This document shows positions 1 to 8,559 of a stretch of DNA of 64,000 nt, in pieces. Source of the stretch: Cupriavidus pauculus (GTDB taxonomy: Bacteria; Pseudomonadota; Gammaproteobacteria; Burkholderiales; Burkholderiaceae); NCBI RefSeq assembly GCF_003854935.1, contig NZ_CP033969.1, positions 1,922,001-1,986,000 of the forward strand, read 5' to 3'. The notes under the pieces are model-generated. The model had not been told where the DNA came from. It was given only the letters and a program-made list of their open reading frames with translations, and made no database searches. A program made the translations under genes and the position numbers. Within the stretch, counting starts at the first letter, position 1. Each line of letters opens with the position of its first letter.

Positions 1-298
1 GCTGCAGTTTGTGAACTACGAGCTGACGCAGGGCGCCGAGCAGCGCGCCGGCCAGTTGCTGCGCGCTGCGCAGAACGCCCAGCAGGCTGGCGAAATCGTG
101 TCGCGCTACTACGAGCGGCCGGCACAGGCCGATCTGGAAGCCGCCCGCCGAGGGTCCGCCGCGGTCGACCTGCAGCAGCAGACCACAATCAACCTGTACG
201 GCGTGCCCGATCCGGCGGCGGCTGGGCGCGCGGTGAATGACAGCCAGCGGCAGGTGAATGACGAGCTGGTGCGCAACATGCAGGGGGCAATCTCGTGA
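1..298 (+). CDS. Tail tape-measure protein C-terminus with tail-lysozyme-like end (partial)
   Basis: The reading frame is open from the left edge, so only about the last 98 codons are present. The visible start (LQFVNYELTQ, then a helix rich in Ala and Gln and the motif YYERP) resembles the end of the phage tail lysozyme domain that closes many tape-measure proteins, where it helps the tail cross peptidoglycan. The Gln/Asn-rich tail (QQQTTINLYGV, then VNDELVRNM) is also typical of that C-terminus. The next gene starts inside its stop codon, as expected for a tightly packed tail operon. The family call is from pattern memory, and the catalytic part lies outside the window. Confidence 0.6.
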   Translation, partial: LQFVNYELTQGAEQRAGQLLRAAQNAQQAGEIVSRYYERPAQADLEAARRGSAAVDLQQQTTINLYGVPDPAAAGRAVNDSQRQVNDELVRNMQGAIS

Positions 299-873
299 GT
301 TTCCTCGACATCATCACCTTCGTGCCGAAGACCATCGGCCCGGTGACGGTCGGCTGCACGATCGAGGAAGCGCACCAGGACGAGCTGCAGATCACCGAGC
401 ATCCGGTCGAGAAGGGTGCGCAGATCAACGATCATGCGTTCAAGCTGCAGCCGGAGGTAACGATCCAGTGCGGCTGGTCGAATTCGGACCTGGCCGCGCT
501 CGTCGGCACGCTCGAATCGATCTTCGAAGGCGGCAGCTTGCCGTCGGCCGACTACATCAGCACGGTGTACTCGCAGCTGCTGTCGCTGCAGGAGACCCGG
601 CAGCCGTTCGACGTCGTCACGTCGCTGCGCATGTACCGCGACATGCTGTTCAAGTCACTGCGCGTGGTGAAGGACCAGAAGACGGGAGCTGCGCTGAGCG
701 TCACCGCCACCCTGAAGCAGATCCGCATCGTGCAGACCCAGGCGACGAAGTTGCCGCCGAAGGAAAATCAGGCAGACCCGCAGGCCACTGCCGAAACCCA
801 GAACACTGGCACCAAGGCCGCGATGCCCGCCATGCCAGCGCCTGGCGGCTCGGTGCCACCGACGAGCATGTGA
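295..873 (+). CDS. Dit-like phage distal tail protein
   Basis: This 192-residue protein starts at a GTG overlapping the previous TGA by three bases, which suggests translational coupling. The first 140 residues (from SFLDIITFVPKTIGPVTVGCT) look like the Dit-like N-terminal domain of myophage tail proteins. That domain forms the ring between the tail tube and the baseplate hub. The last 45 residues are Pro-, Ala- and Gln-rich and probably disordered. Its place between the tape measure and the plug and hub genes supports a baseplate role. The specific family name is inferred from context and general appearance. Confidence 0.55.
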   Translation: MSFLDIITFVPKTIGPVTVGCTIEEAHQDELQITEHPVEKGAQINDHAFKLQPEVTIQCGWSNSDLAALVGTLESIFEGGSLPSADYISTVYSQLLSLQETRQPFDVVTSLRMYRDMLFKSLRVVKDQKTGAALSVTATLKQIRIVQTQATKLPPKENQADPQATAETQNTGTKAAMPAMPAPGGSVPPTSM

Positions 874-1187
874 TGCCGACCTTTTACGAGATACCCCTGA
901 CACCGGATCCACAGCGGTTCACAGTGACGCTGAGCGGCGTGGACTACCGCATGACGGTGCAATACCGCGACGCCGGCGGCGCCGGCTGGGTGCTGGACGT
1001 GGCCGACGCGACCAACCTACCGATCGTGAGCGGCATCTCGCTGGTGACCGGTGTGGACCTCCTGGGCCAGTATCGACATCTGGGATTTGGCGGGCGGCTC
1101 TGGGTGCAGGGCGCGGCGGATCCCGATGACGTGCCGACGTTTGAAGACCTGGGCCTCGGGTCGCACGTTTTCTGGGTGACTGATTGA
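873..1187 (+). CDS. Baseplate plug-like protein
   Basis: A 104-residue protein starts at an ATG sharing one base with the upstream stop (TGATG). It is rich in beta-type sequence (FTVTLSGVDYRMTVQYRDAGG, then GWVLDVAD) and ends with EDLGLGSHVFWVTD. Proteins of this size and appearance sit between the Dit-like and hub genes in Pam3-like cyanophages and Burkholderia phages, where they plug the central channel of a simple contractile baseplate. There is no signal peptide or membrane segment. The assignment is by gene order and likeness. Confidence 0.5.
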   Translation: MPTFYEIPLTPDPQRFTVTLSGVDYRMTVQYRDAGGAGWVLDVADATNLPIVSGISLVTGVDLLGQYRHLGFGGRLWVQGAADPDDVPTFEDLGLGSHVFWVTD

Positions 1188-2155
1188 TGGGCACGCCACA
1201 ATACGGCCGCAAGGTCTCGCTGATCATCGGCCGTGACGGGGGCGCCGCGCGGGAGCTGGCGGACCTGCGCGTCGTCTTCAAAGTTCAGCGGGGCGACCTG
1301 CAGACGCCGAACTCGGCCCGGATTCGCGTCTACAACGCATCCGAGACCACGAAGCAGCTGATTGAGAGCGAGTTCACCCGCGTGGTGCTGCAGGGCGGCT
1401 ACCAGGGAAACTTCGGAATCATCTTCGACGGCAACATCAAGCAGGTACGGCGCGGGCGCGAGAGCCAAACGGACACGTACCTCGACATCACTGCGGCGGA
1501 CGGCGACTCGGCCTATAACTTCGCTGTGGTGAATACCACGCTGGCCGCAGGGTCCACGCCGGCCGAGCACGTGGCCGCTGCCTGCACCGCCATGAACCCG
1601 TATGGGGTCACTCAGGGATACGTTCCCGACCTGCAGGCGAACCCGCTGCCGCGCGGGAAGGTCATGTTTGGCATGGCGCGCGACTTCATGCGGTCGGTCG
1701 CGAAGACAACCCAGACGGTCTGGAGCATTCAAGATGGCAAGGCCATCCTGGTTCCAGAGACGTCATACATGCCGGGCGACATCCCGGTAATCACGGCCGA
1801 CACAGGCATGGTAGGCCTGCCCGAGCAGACTCAGAACGGCATCACGGTCAAGATGTTGCTGAACCCCAGCGTCAAGATCGGCCGGCTGATCCAGATCGAC
1901 AACGCCAGCGTGCAGCGGTACGAGTACAGCCTGAATGTCGGTCAGCAGGCGCAGAATGAGCGCATCCAGCAGCAGGCGAAGCTCCAAGACGACGGCTTCT
2001 ACTACGTGATGATCGCGGAACATTCCGGCGACACGCGCGGTAACGAGTACTACACAGACGTGATCTGCTTGGCCGCCGACGTGACGGTGCTACCGGACAA
2101 CTTCAAGGACAAGGCCGCGGTGCCGCCCGACAACGTGATCAAGCGGTTTGGCTAG
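1187..2155 (+). CDS. Phage baseplate hub protein
   Basis: A 322-residue protein; the ATG at 1187 overlaps the plug stop codon (TGATG) and is preferred to an in-frame TTG three bases upstream. The N-terminus (YGRKVSLIIGRDG, then ELADLRVVFKVQRGD) and the following beta-rich region fit the gp27-like hub of small contractile tails, the trimer that carries the spike. The gene ends at a TAG whose bases are shared with the stop codon of the opposing gene on the other strand. It lies between the plug and spike genes, separated from the spike gene only by that reverse-strand insert. Confidence 0.6.
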   Translation: MGTPQYGRKVSLIIGRDGGAARELADLRVVFKVQRGDLQTPNSARIRVYNASETTKQLIESEFTRVVLQGGYQGNFGIIFDGNIKQVRRGRESQTDTYLDITAADGDSAYNFAVVNTTLAAGSTPAEHVAAACTAMNPYGVTQGYVPDLQANPLPRGKVMFGMARDFMRSVAKTTQTVWSIQDGKAILVPETSYMPGDIPVITADTGMVGLPEQTQNGITVKMLLNPSVKIGRLIQIDNASVQRYEYSLNVGQQAQNERIQQQAKLQDDGFYYVMIAEHSGDTRGNEYYTDVICLAADVTVLPDNFKDKAAVPPDNVIKRFG

Positions 2156-2517
2156 CGCCCGTAGGTAGGTAGCGCCTTGATGGTCATGGTGTTGCGATCG
2201 GCGTGGACATCCGCCAGCGGCATGACGCTGAGCGACATCGACTTGGTGGGCAACTTCGGCACCACGATGATCGCCTTGCCGTCGATGTCCTTGCCCCAAC
2301 AGCCGATGTCCCAGACCCCGCTGAACGAGGCATAGGCGCGCATGTCCTTCGCATGCACCAATGGCAGCTCGCACTTCTTGTTCAGGTAGAGGATGGTGGG
2401 GAAAGGGTTGTTGACCGTCTGTCCCACCTGCATGCCGGCGAACGGATAGACATAGGCCTCTTCTGCCGACGCCAGGACAGGGGCAAGCACAGCGGCGATC
2501 AGTACCAGCTTCTTCAT
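2152..2517 (-). CDS. Secreted moron-like protein inserted in the tail operon
   Basis: A 121-residue protein encoded against the direction of the tail genes. It opens with a clear signal peptide (MKKLVLIAAVLAPVLASA, predicted cleavage before EEAYVYP), so the mature protein is periplasmic or secreted. It has two cysteines (KKCELP and GCWGK) that could form a disulfide. It fits exactly between the hub and spike genes: its stop codon overlaps the hub stop within CTAG, and its start lies 10 bases from the spike ATG. That placement is typical of a moron, a gene expressed by the prophage to alter the lysogen. I do not recognise the family. Confidence 0.7.
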   Translation of the reverse strand: MKKLVLIAAVLAPVLASAEEAYVYPFAGMQVGQTVNNPFPTILYLNKKCELPLVHAKDMRAYASFSGVWDIGCWGKDIDGKAIIVVPKLPTKSMSLSVMPLADVHADRNTMTIKALPTYGR

Positions 2518-2527
2518 AGCGACACCC

Positions 2528-3283
2528 ATGGACAGACGAGAGAGAGCAGGCGATCCCGAGACAGCGTTTCGGGAGGCGTTGGACGGGATGCGCGCGGGAC
2601 TTTGGACTGCGCTGCCCGGGATCATCCAGTCGTTCTCCGGCGGCGGCGATTTTCCCATGACCTGCGCCGTACAGCCTGCGATCAAGATGCTGGTGCGACA
2701 GCAGGACGGCACCATTGTGAGCACGCCGCTACCGCTGCTCGTGGATTGCCCTGTGCAGTTCCCATCCGGTGGGAATTGTAGTCTGACCTTCCCGGTTGCT
2801 CCAGGAGACGAGTGCCTGGTTGTTTTCGCCAGCCGATGCATCGATGGGTGGTGGCAGTCCGGCGGCGTGCAGGAACAGGCTGAGGTGCGCATGCACGACC
2901 TCTCGGACGGGTTCGTGCTCCTTGGATTTCGGTCGAAGCCCCGCGCGCTGCCGAATGTGAGTACCACGGCCACGCAACTACGATCCGAGTCCGGCACGAC
3001 CTACATCGAGATGAATCCAACGCTGCAGAAGGTCAAGATCGTCGCGCCTGGTGGATTCGACGTGGTCGCACCCCTGTCGACCTTCTCGGCAGCAGTGACG
3101 ATCACGGGGCTGTTGACGTTTGTGGGCGGCCTGGTCGGAAGCGCGGTTAGCGGGGCGGCAGCCGTCTTCAATGGCGTACTGAATGTCATTGGGCAAATCA
3201 CCGCGAATGGAAAGCGCGTCGATGACACCCACACCCACAACGGCGTGCAGCCCGGCAGCGGCAGCAGCGGCAACGTGAACTAA
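2528..3283 (+). CDS. Baseplate spike protein (gpV/Gp138-like)
   Basis: A 251-residue protein. The middle contains the OB-fold-like section expected of gpV or Gp138 spikes (MLVRQQDGTIVSTPLPLL, then FPVAPGDECLVVFA). A glycine-rich beta-helical stretch follows and ends in DDTHTHNGVQPGSGSSGNVN. The HxH pair near the end is the type of apex site that binds a metal ion at the tip of membrane-piercing spikes. It is followed by the gp25-like gene 8 bases downstream, as in other contractile tail modules. Role: the trimeric needle that pierces the outer membrane. Confidence 0.75.
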   Translation: MDRRERAGDPETAFREALDGMRAGLWTALPGIIQSFSGGGDFPMTCAVQPAIKMLVRQQDGTIVSTPLPLLVDCPVQFPSGGNCSLTFPVAPGDECLVVFASRCIDGWWQSGGVQEQAEVRMHDLSDGFVLLGFRSKPRALPNVSTTATQLRSESGTTYIEMNPTLQKVKIVAPGGFDVVAPLSTFSAAVTITGLLTFVGGLVGSAVSGAAAVFNGVLNVIGQITANGKRVDDTHTHNGVQPGSGSSGNVN

Positions 3284-3291
3284 GGATCTCC

Positions 3292-3645
3292 ATGCGGTAC
3301 CGAAAGCTATCCGGCACTGGTGACTATGTCTTCGGTGGGCAGCAGGCCGATTTCTACAAGGACGTCCCCGAAGCGGTGGCCCAAGCTGTGCTCACGCGGC
3401 TGCGCTTGTTGCGCGGGGAATGGTTCCTCGACAAGACGGCTGGCACGCCATGGAGTACCGAGGTGCTGGGAAAGTACACCAACGGTACGTACGACGCCGC
3501 TATCCGCCAGCGCATCCTTGGCACGCAAGGCGTGAAGGAAATTGTCGAGTACTCCGGCACCGTCGACACCGAGAAGCGGCACCTGAGCGTGGTCGCGAGG
3601 ATCAACACCATCTACGGCCCCACCACCGTTGAGGCGACTCTGTAA
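3292..3645 (+). CDS. gp25/GPW-like baseplate wedge protein
   Basis: A 117-residue protein (MRYRKLSGTGDYVFGG, then RLRLLRGEWFLDKTAGTPW, then RQRILGTQGVKEI). The central motif with EWFLDKTAGTPW and the position between spike and gpJ genes match gp25-like lysozyme-fold wedge proteins of phage baseplates. These help connect the hub to the sheath and in phages are usually not enzymatic. Its stop overlaps the next start (TAATG), which indicates coupling with the following wedge gene. Confidence 0.7.
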   Translation: MRYRKLSGTGDYVFGGQQADFYKDVPEAVAQAVLTRLRLLRGEWFLDKTAGTPWSTEVLGKYTNGTYDAAIRQRILGTQGVKEIVEYSGTVDTEKRHLSVVARINTIYGPTTVEATL

Positions 3646-4826
3646 TGGCCATCACCACGACCGCACCCACACTCGATGCCAGTGGCATCACCGCGCCGAC
3701 CTATGCTGATGTCCTCGACTATCTGAAGGGAAAATTCCGCGGCATCTATGGGCCGGACACGTACCTGGAGGAAGATAGCCAGGACGGCCAGTTGCTGGCT
3801 GTGTTCGCCGACTCCATCAACGATGCCAACGCCGTTGCTGTGGCGATCTACCGTTCCTTTAGCCCAGCCACCGCACAGGATGATGCACTGTCGAGCAACG
3901 TCAAGATCAACGGTATCGCGCGAAAGGCCGCATCGTTCTCTACAGTCGATCTGCTGATCGTCGGCCAGGCCGGTACGACCATTACCAATGGCGTCGCCAC
4001 GGACGCGAACAAGAACAAGTGGACGCTGCCGGCGACCGTGACGATTCCGCCTTCTGGCCAGATCACTGTCACCGCGACGTGCATTTCAATCGGCGCCATC
4101 AGCGCAGCTGCGGGCACGATCAGCCAGATCGGCACGCCGACGCTCGGTTGGCAGACGGTGACGAATCCGGATGACGCCGCGGAGGGCGCGCCCGTCGAGA
4201 AGGATGCCGCCTTGCGACAGCGGCAGACAGTGTCGACGGCGCTGCCTTCGCTGACGGTTCTGGACGGCATCATTGGTGCCGTGGCGAACGTTCCTGGCGT
4301 AACGCGGGTTCGTGCGTATGAGAACGACACGGCGTCAATTGATTCCAACGGGCTGCCCGCGCACTCGATTTCGCTTGTGGTGGAAGGCGGTGATTCGACC
4401 GATATCGCAAACGCGATTGCCAAGAAGAAGACGCCTGGGTCGCCAACCTACGGAACGACGGCCGTTGCCGTGCAGGACATCTACGGGCGTCCAATCACCA
4501 TCCGATTCTTCCGACCCTCGACGGCGGCTATCACGGTAGCAGTAAGCCTGAAGGCTTTGACGGCCTATACCACTGCGGTCGGCGATGCGATCAAGCAAGC
4601 GGTCTCCGACTACGTCAATGGCGTAGCCATCGGTGGCGGGGAGTCGGGAAGTGTCGAGTGGGCCGATTCGATCACGGCGGCCAACAGCGTCGGGGGTGGT
4701 GCCGCCTTCAAGCTGACAGCGCTGGCATTGGCCGGGCCGGGCGGGCCGGGCGGGCCTGACGTGGCGTTGGGCTTCAGCCAGGTTGCCGGGTGCACGCCGG
4801 CGGCGGTGACCCTGACGGTGTCCTGA
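3645..4826 (+). CDS. Baseplate J-like wedge protein
   Basis: A 393-residue protein of the baseplate J (gpJ, T4 gp6-like) group. The N-terminal part (APTYADVLDYLKGKFRGIYG, then LEEDSQDGQLLAVFADSIND) and the central region (LRQRQTVSTALPSLTVLDGI, then VRAYENDTA) are the conserved elements of this family, which builds the wedge ring around the hub. The C-terminus contains the GPGGPGGPDVALGFSQVA loop. It follows the gp25-like gene with a one-base overlap and precedes the DUF2612 gene by one base. Confidence 0.8.
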   Translation: MAITTTAPTLDASGITAPTYADVLDYLKGKFRGIYGPDTYLEEDSQDGQLLAVFADSINDANAVAVAIYRSFSPATAQDDALSSNVKINGIARKAASFSTVDLLIVGQAGTTITNGVATDANKNKWTLPATVTIPPSGQITVTATCISIGAISAAAGTISQIGTPTLGWQTVTNPDDAAEGAPVEKDAALRQRQTVSTALPSLTVLDGIIGAVANVPGVTRVRAYENDTASIDSNGLPAHSISLVVEGGDSTDIANAIAKKKTPGSPTYGTTAVAVQDIYGRPITIRFFRPSTAAITVAVSLKALTAYTTAVGDAIKQAVSDYVNGVAIGGGESGSVEWADSITAANSVGGGAAFKLTALALAGPGGPGGPDVALGFSQVAGCTPAAVTLTVS

Positions 4827-4827
4827 T

Positions 4828-5490
4828 ATGGCGGACATCACCAAGTACACCGGTCGCGTCACAAGCGAGCACAACCAGCAGCCAGACTTCATGGCCGTGG
4901 TCGAAGCGTTGGCGCAGCCGATGGTCGAGCTGCAGAACCTGCTCGGTAGCATGCCGGGAAAGTTTGACCTCGATGCCGCGGTGGGCGCGCAGCTTGATGA
5001 TGTTGGCCGGTGGGTGGGCATCTCGCGTAACGTTCCGGTGCCTCTGACCGGTGTCTACTTTTCATTCGATACCGCAGGGCTTGGCTTTGACCAGGGCAAT
5101 TGGAAGGGCCCATTCGATCCTGACACCGGGCTGACGCGGCTGGACGATGACACATACCGGCTGGTCATCCGCGCAAAGATTGGCGCGAACCACTGGGACG
5201 GCACACTCGGATCGTCGAAGGCCATCCTGGACTCGATCTTCGGCGGTAGCACATCGGTCTTCATCCAAGACAACCAGGATATGTCGATGACCATCGGCAT
5301 TGCGGGGGACATTCCGTCGGCCGTGTTCCTGGCTCTGCTGGCGAACGGAATCATTCCCCTCAAGCCCGAAGGCGTAGGCATCAACATCGTCATCGTTACA
5401 TCCCAGGATGGTGCACCGATTTTCGGTTTCGACATGAGCAACGAACTCGTCGCCGGCTTTGACACGGGCGCATGGGGAACTCCACTGTAA
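4828..5490 (+). CDS. DUF2612-type baseplate protein
   Basis: A 220-residue protein. The N-terminal region (ITKYTGRVTSEHNQQPDFMA, then FDLDAAVGAQLDDVGRWVGI) is characteristic of DUF2612 proteins, which occupy the gpI position between baseplate J and the tail fibre in this phage type and are thought to attach fibres to the wedge. Two DMSNELVAGFD and FDTAGLGFDQGNW-like segments suggest a repeated structural element. No enzymatic motif is visible. Confidence 0.7.
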   Translation: MADITKYTGRVTSEHNQQPDFMAVVEALAQPMVELQNLLGSMPGKFDLDAAVGAQLDDVGRWVGISRNVPVPLTGVYFSFDTAGLGFDQGNWKGPFDPDTGLTRLDDDTYRLVIRAKIGANHWDGTLGSSKAILDSIFGGSTSVFIQDNQDMSMTIGIAGDIPSAVFLALLANGIIPLKPEGVGINIVIVTSQDGAPIFGFDMSNELVAGFDTGAWGTPL

Positions 5491-5498
5491 GGACAACA

Positions 5499-6491
5499 AT
5501 GGCAACAAACGATTTCCTTGTGTTTGGCGGTGGCGCAGGGGCCAACGTCATCCCGCAAGTCACCTATTCGGGCTTGGCCGCACGCACTGCAGGCTTCTCG
5601 TCCGGAGTCGCGCAATCTGCCCAGCTCAACAAGGTCTGGCGTCAGTCGAGCATCATGGCTGCGGTGATGGGCCAGTTCGTAGTGGATACCACCGGGCAGG
5701 ATGCGGTCGATGACGGCACGCTGACAACAATTCTCGCGAACTATAAAGCGGCTGTTTCTGCGCAGTCGCTCGCTGTTGTCGGGTGGGCACGCAATCTGGT
5801 GATGAACGTCGCGACGCCTTCAGCCACGGCGACAGTTGCGGCGGATGAAGTGGTTGTCAAATCCTCTTTGGGCGGAAAGACCTACCTGCTGGCGAGCTTC
5901 AGCCAGGCTATCAATCTCGGCACGACGGGAGCGGGCGGTATGGATGCCGCTGCCGCGCCCGCCAACGGGTGGGTCGCGGTGTACGCGATTTATAACCCGG
6001 CGACCGGAGCGCGCGCCCTCCTTGGCGTCAACGCAACGTCCGCAGCCGCACCTGAGGTGTATGGCGGCGGCAATATGCCTGCCGGCTACTCTGCATCGGC
6101 GCTAGTCTCGGTGCGCCGAACGAATGGGAGCGGTCAGTTTACGATCGGGTTCCAGTTTGATCGTGATGTGGATACGGGCCCATTGACCGTCGTCAGTAAC
6201 GGAACGTCAACCGCGTACACCAGTTTCTCTCTTGCTGGTTTTGTTCCCGCCAATGCGAAGGAAGTGCATTTGTCAGTGGGCGTTTCGGTCAATACTGCAA
6301 GCAACGGGCTGCGGGTCATCGCGGCAGATCCCACAAACGAGATTGGTCTGCGACTCTTTCTTAACCCTGTGGTAGGCCAAATTCTTGGAGGAATCTTGCC
6401 GGCGGTCCGTTTCATTACACCGCAGACGCTGTTCTACAAGCTCGATACGACGGGCAACTGTTCGATCAACGTGGTTCGCTACCGCTTCTAA
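5499..6491 (+). CDS. Tail fibre or receptor-binding protein
   Basis: A 330-residue protein. The ATG at 5499 is preferred to one 27 bases upstream because an AAGGA ribosome site lies 6 to 10 bases before it and the upstream ATG falls inside the previous gene. The sequence is rich in Ala, Gly, Ser and Thr with repeated beta-strand patterns and ends in a compact domain (FYKLDTTGNCSINVVRYRF). It is the last large gene of the tail module, so it is the likely receptor-binding fibre. The N-terminal 100 residues (ANVIPQVTYSGLAARTAGF) resemble the baseplate-attaching part of such fibres. Confidence 0.65.
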   Translation: MATNDFLVFGGGAGANVIPQVTYSGLAARTAGFSSGVAQSAQLNKVWRQSSIMAAVMGQFVVDTTGQDAVDDGTLTTILANYKAAVSAQSLAVVGWARNLVMNVATPSATATVAADEVVVKSSLGGKTYLLASFSQAINLGTTGAGGMDAAAAPANGWVAVYAIYNPATGARALLGVNATSAAAPEVYGGGNMPAGYSASALVSVRRTNGSGQFTIGFQFDRDVDTGPLTVVSNGTSTAYTSFSLAGFVPANAKEVHLSVGVSVNTASNGLRVIAADPTNEIGLRLFLNPVVGQILGGILPAVRFITPQTLFYKLDTTGNCSINVVRYRF

Positions 6492-6493
6492 TC

Positions 6494-6679
6494 ATGACTA
6501 TCGCATGCATCTTGAATCGTACAGGGGTCATTGTGCGCATCAGCGAAATGGATGACCCTTCGGACGGAGAGTCCGCAATCCCGCTGGAAGACGGGGAATG
6601 GCTGGTGCCCGGGAAATGGCGATGGACGGGTATCGCAAGCGAGTTCGAAGCCATCGACGAGGCGGAGGCCGAAGGATAG
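6494..6679 (+). CDS. Small acidic protein after the tail fibre
   Basis: A 61-residue acidic protein (MTIACILNRTGVIVRISEMD, ending IDEAEAEG) begins two bases after the fibre stop. Its position is that of fibre assembly chaperones or small fibre-associated proteins, but it is shorter than known chaperones and I recognise no family. The predicted charge is strongly negative, and no signal peptide or membrane segment is visible. Confidence 0.45.
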   Translation: MTIACILNRTGVIVRISEMDDPSDGESAIPLEDGEWLVPGKWRWTGIASEFEAIDEAEAEG

Positions 6680-6815
6680 TTTGCGAGGCGTGTTTCCCGT
6701 GCGTAGTGTGGGATGTCACGGGAGTGGGCCAGCGGCAATGCCGCGGGACAACGATCGGACGGCGCTGCGCTGTTTCCGGGTAACATTCTCGCCTTGGATA
6801 ACTCCGGGGCGTCCT

Positions 6816-7934
6816 GTGACTAACAAATACAACGAGGAACTACAGGCTGTTCGAGCTATAGCGATTGGGATGGTACTGATCGCCCACTCGGCCGGTCTCT
6901 TTGTTTGGGACCAGGCAGGATGGGCGCAGGTTGGAAAAGGTTTCTTGGTCGGCGTTGACCTTTTCCTTTGTCTCTCGGGCTACGTGATTACGAAGAGCGT
7001 TGCGACAACGCTGTTGAAGGCGCAAGGTACCGATTTTTGGCGAGCGGCGGCTGCATTCTGGGTAAGACGAATCTACCGAATCACCCCTTCGGCATGGATC
7101 TGGCTCGCAATCCCAATGATTGCTTTCACGCTCCATCGCGGCTATTCCAGTGCTGACATGGCGGACATGATCGCCTCGGTGATGCATGTTCAGAACATCC
7201 GGGTGTGGTTTTGTTTCTGGGCCAAGGAAGGGACGTGCGGCTCGTTCGGACTGTACTGGAGTCTATCCCTGGAAGAGCAGTTTTACTTGTTGCTGCCATT
7301 TGTATTCCTGTTCTGTGGGCGCAGACTAGTCCCTGTCCTAGTTGCACTGGTGATTGTTCAGGTGTTCTATCCGAAGCCTTTAGGACATTTCCTGGGCGCT
7401 GTCCGAACCGAGGCGTTGCTGATTGGCGTGCTCCTAGCGATCTGGACGGAGCGTGCCAGCTACAAAATCTTCGATCCCTCCCTAACTGCGTCACGGCTGC
7501 GCTTCATTCTTCCGCCGCTCTTGTTGTTGTGCCTTGTCGGAGTCGTGAGATACGCTTTTGTGCCGTTCTATTTTGGTTTGGCTGCGGTGGTGGCGGGACT
7601 GATTATCTGGCTGTGCTCGTACGACAGAGGGTATTTCATACCTGCGGGCGTAGTGCGAAGCGGTCTAGTTTGGATAGGCGAGCGATCGTTTGCCATCTAC
7701 CTGATACACCTGTTTGCCTTTTGGCTTACTGCGCGCGTTATGGAGCAAATCTATCCAGGCGTCGCCTTCAACGGGACTTTCACCGTTCGCTTCTTGGTGC
7801 TTGGACTCGTGCTCACAGTGCTCTTAGCGGAGCTCAGCTATAGATTTATCGAAGTTCCGTTCAGGAGGAGGGGTGCGATGCGTGCTACTCAGATAATGTC
7901 TTCCGATGTTATTGTCAAACCTCTCCCCAGCTGA
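6816..7934 (+). CDS. Acyltransferase family 3 (OafA/YrhL-type) membrane protein
   Basis: A 372-residue integral membrane protein with about ten hydrophobic segments. The N-terminus has the hallmark of acyltransferase-3 enzymes (ELQAVRAIAIGMVLIAHSAG, then FLVGVDLFLCLSGYVI), including the catalytic-type His in the first membrane segment and the SGYVI motif. The motif SLSLEEQFYLLLPF is also diagnostic. Such enzymes transfer acetyl or other acyl groups to surface sugars. Placed directly after the tail fibre, it probably alters the O-antigen of the lysogen and so blocks superinfection. The GTG at 6816 is chosen because homology starts there; an ATG at 6738 would add 26 residues. A strong terminator follows. 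Confidence 0.8.
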   Translation: MTNKYNEELQAVRAIAIGMVLIAHSAGLFVWDQAGWAQVGKGFLVGVDLFLCLSGYVITKSVATTLLKAQGTDFWRAAAAFWVRRIYRITPSAWIWLAIPMIAFTLHRGYSSADMADMIASVMHVQNIRVWFCFWAKEGTCGSFGLYWSLSLEEQFYLLLPFVFLFCGRRLVPVLVALVIVQVFYPKPLGHFLGAVRTEALLIGVLLAIWTERASYKIFDPSLTASRLRFILPPLLLLCLVGVVRYAFVPFYFGLAAVVAGLIIWLCSYDRGYFIPAGVVRSGLVWIGERSFAIYLIHLFAFWLTARVMEQIYPGVAFNGTFTVRFLVLGLVLTVLLAELSYRFIEVPFRRRGAMRATQIMSSDVIVKPLPS

Positions 7935-7957
7935 CTGATAGATGTCGAACAAATGAG

Positions 7958-7984
7958 CCACCCCACCTGGGGTGGTTTTTTTTT
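7958..7984 (+). terminator. Rho-independent terminator after the tail and acyltransferase operon
   Basis: A 7-bp stem (CCACCCC and GGGGTGG) with the loop ACCT is followed by nine T residues at 7976-7984. It separates the tail and acyltransferase transcript from the lysis cassette, which begins 13 bases later. Confidence 0.85.
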
Positions 7985-7996
7985 GGGGAATGAATC

Positions 7997-8530
7997 ATGG
8001 AAAGGCAGACCTTCAAGCTGGCCGCCGGCCTGACGCAGGCGATGGCCGATCGCTGGCATTCCCATGTCACCGCCGCCTGGGCCGAGTACGGGATCGACTC
8101 GCCGGCGCGGCAGGCAGCGTGGCTCGCCCAGATCGGGCACGAGTCGGGCGGTTTCATCTACACCCGCGAGTTATGGGGGCCGACGCCCGCGCAGCTGCGA
8201 TACGAAGGCCGGGCCGATCTCGGTAACACGCAGCCGGGCGATGGCAAGCGCTTTATGGGGCGCGGCCTGATCCAGATTACGGGGCGAGCCAACTACCGGT
8301 CGTGCGGCGCCGCGCTGGGCGTCGACCTCGAGGCCAACCCCACGCTGCTTCAGGGCGACGCGCTCGCGGCGCGCTCGGCCGGCTGGTACTGGCGGAGCTG
8401 GGGCCTGAATGCGCTGGCTGACGCCGGCGACTTCGCGGCCCTCACTCGGAGGATCAACGGCGGGCTGAACGGGCTGGACGACCGAAAAGAGAGATGGAAC
8501 CGTGCCCGTCGGGCGCTGGGCCTCCAATGA
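7997..8530 (+). CDS. GH19 family endolysin
   Basis: A 177-residue glycoside hydrolase family 19 (chitinase/lysozyme) protein that cleaves the peptidoglycan sugar backbone at lysis. Signatures are AWLAQIGHESGGFIYTRE, containing the catalytic Glu, and FMGRGLIQITGRANY, the substrate-cleft motif. There is no signal peptide, so release depends on a holin, and candidates follow directly. The next genes overlap by a few bases each, forming a compact lysis operon. Confidence 0.85.
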   Translation: MERQTFKLAAGLTQAMADRWHSHVTAAWAEYGIDSPARQAAWLAQIGHESGGFIYTRELWGPTPAQLRYEGRADLGNTQPGDGKRFMGRGLIQITGRANYRSCGAALGVDLEANPTLLQGDALAARSAGWYWRSWGLNALADAGDFAALTRRINGGLNGLDDRKERWNRARRALGLQ

Positions 8531-8559
8531 ACGCCGCCCACACGACGACCGGGGAAACG

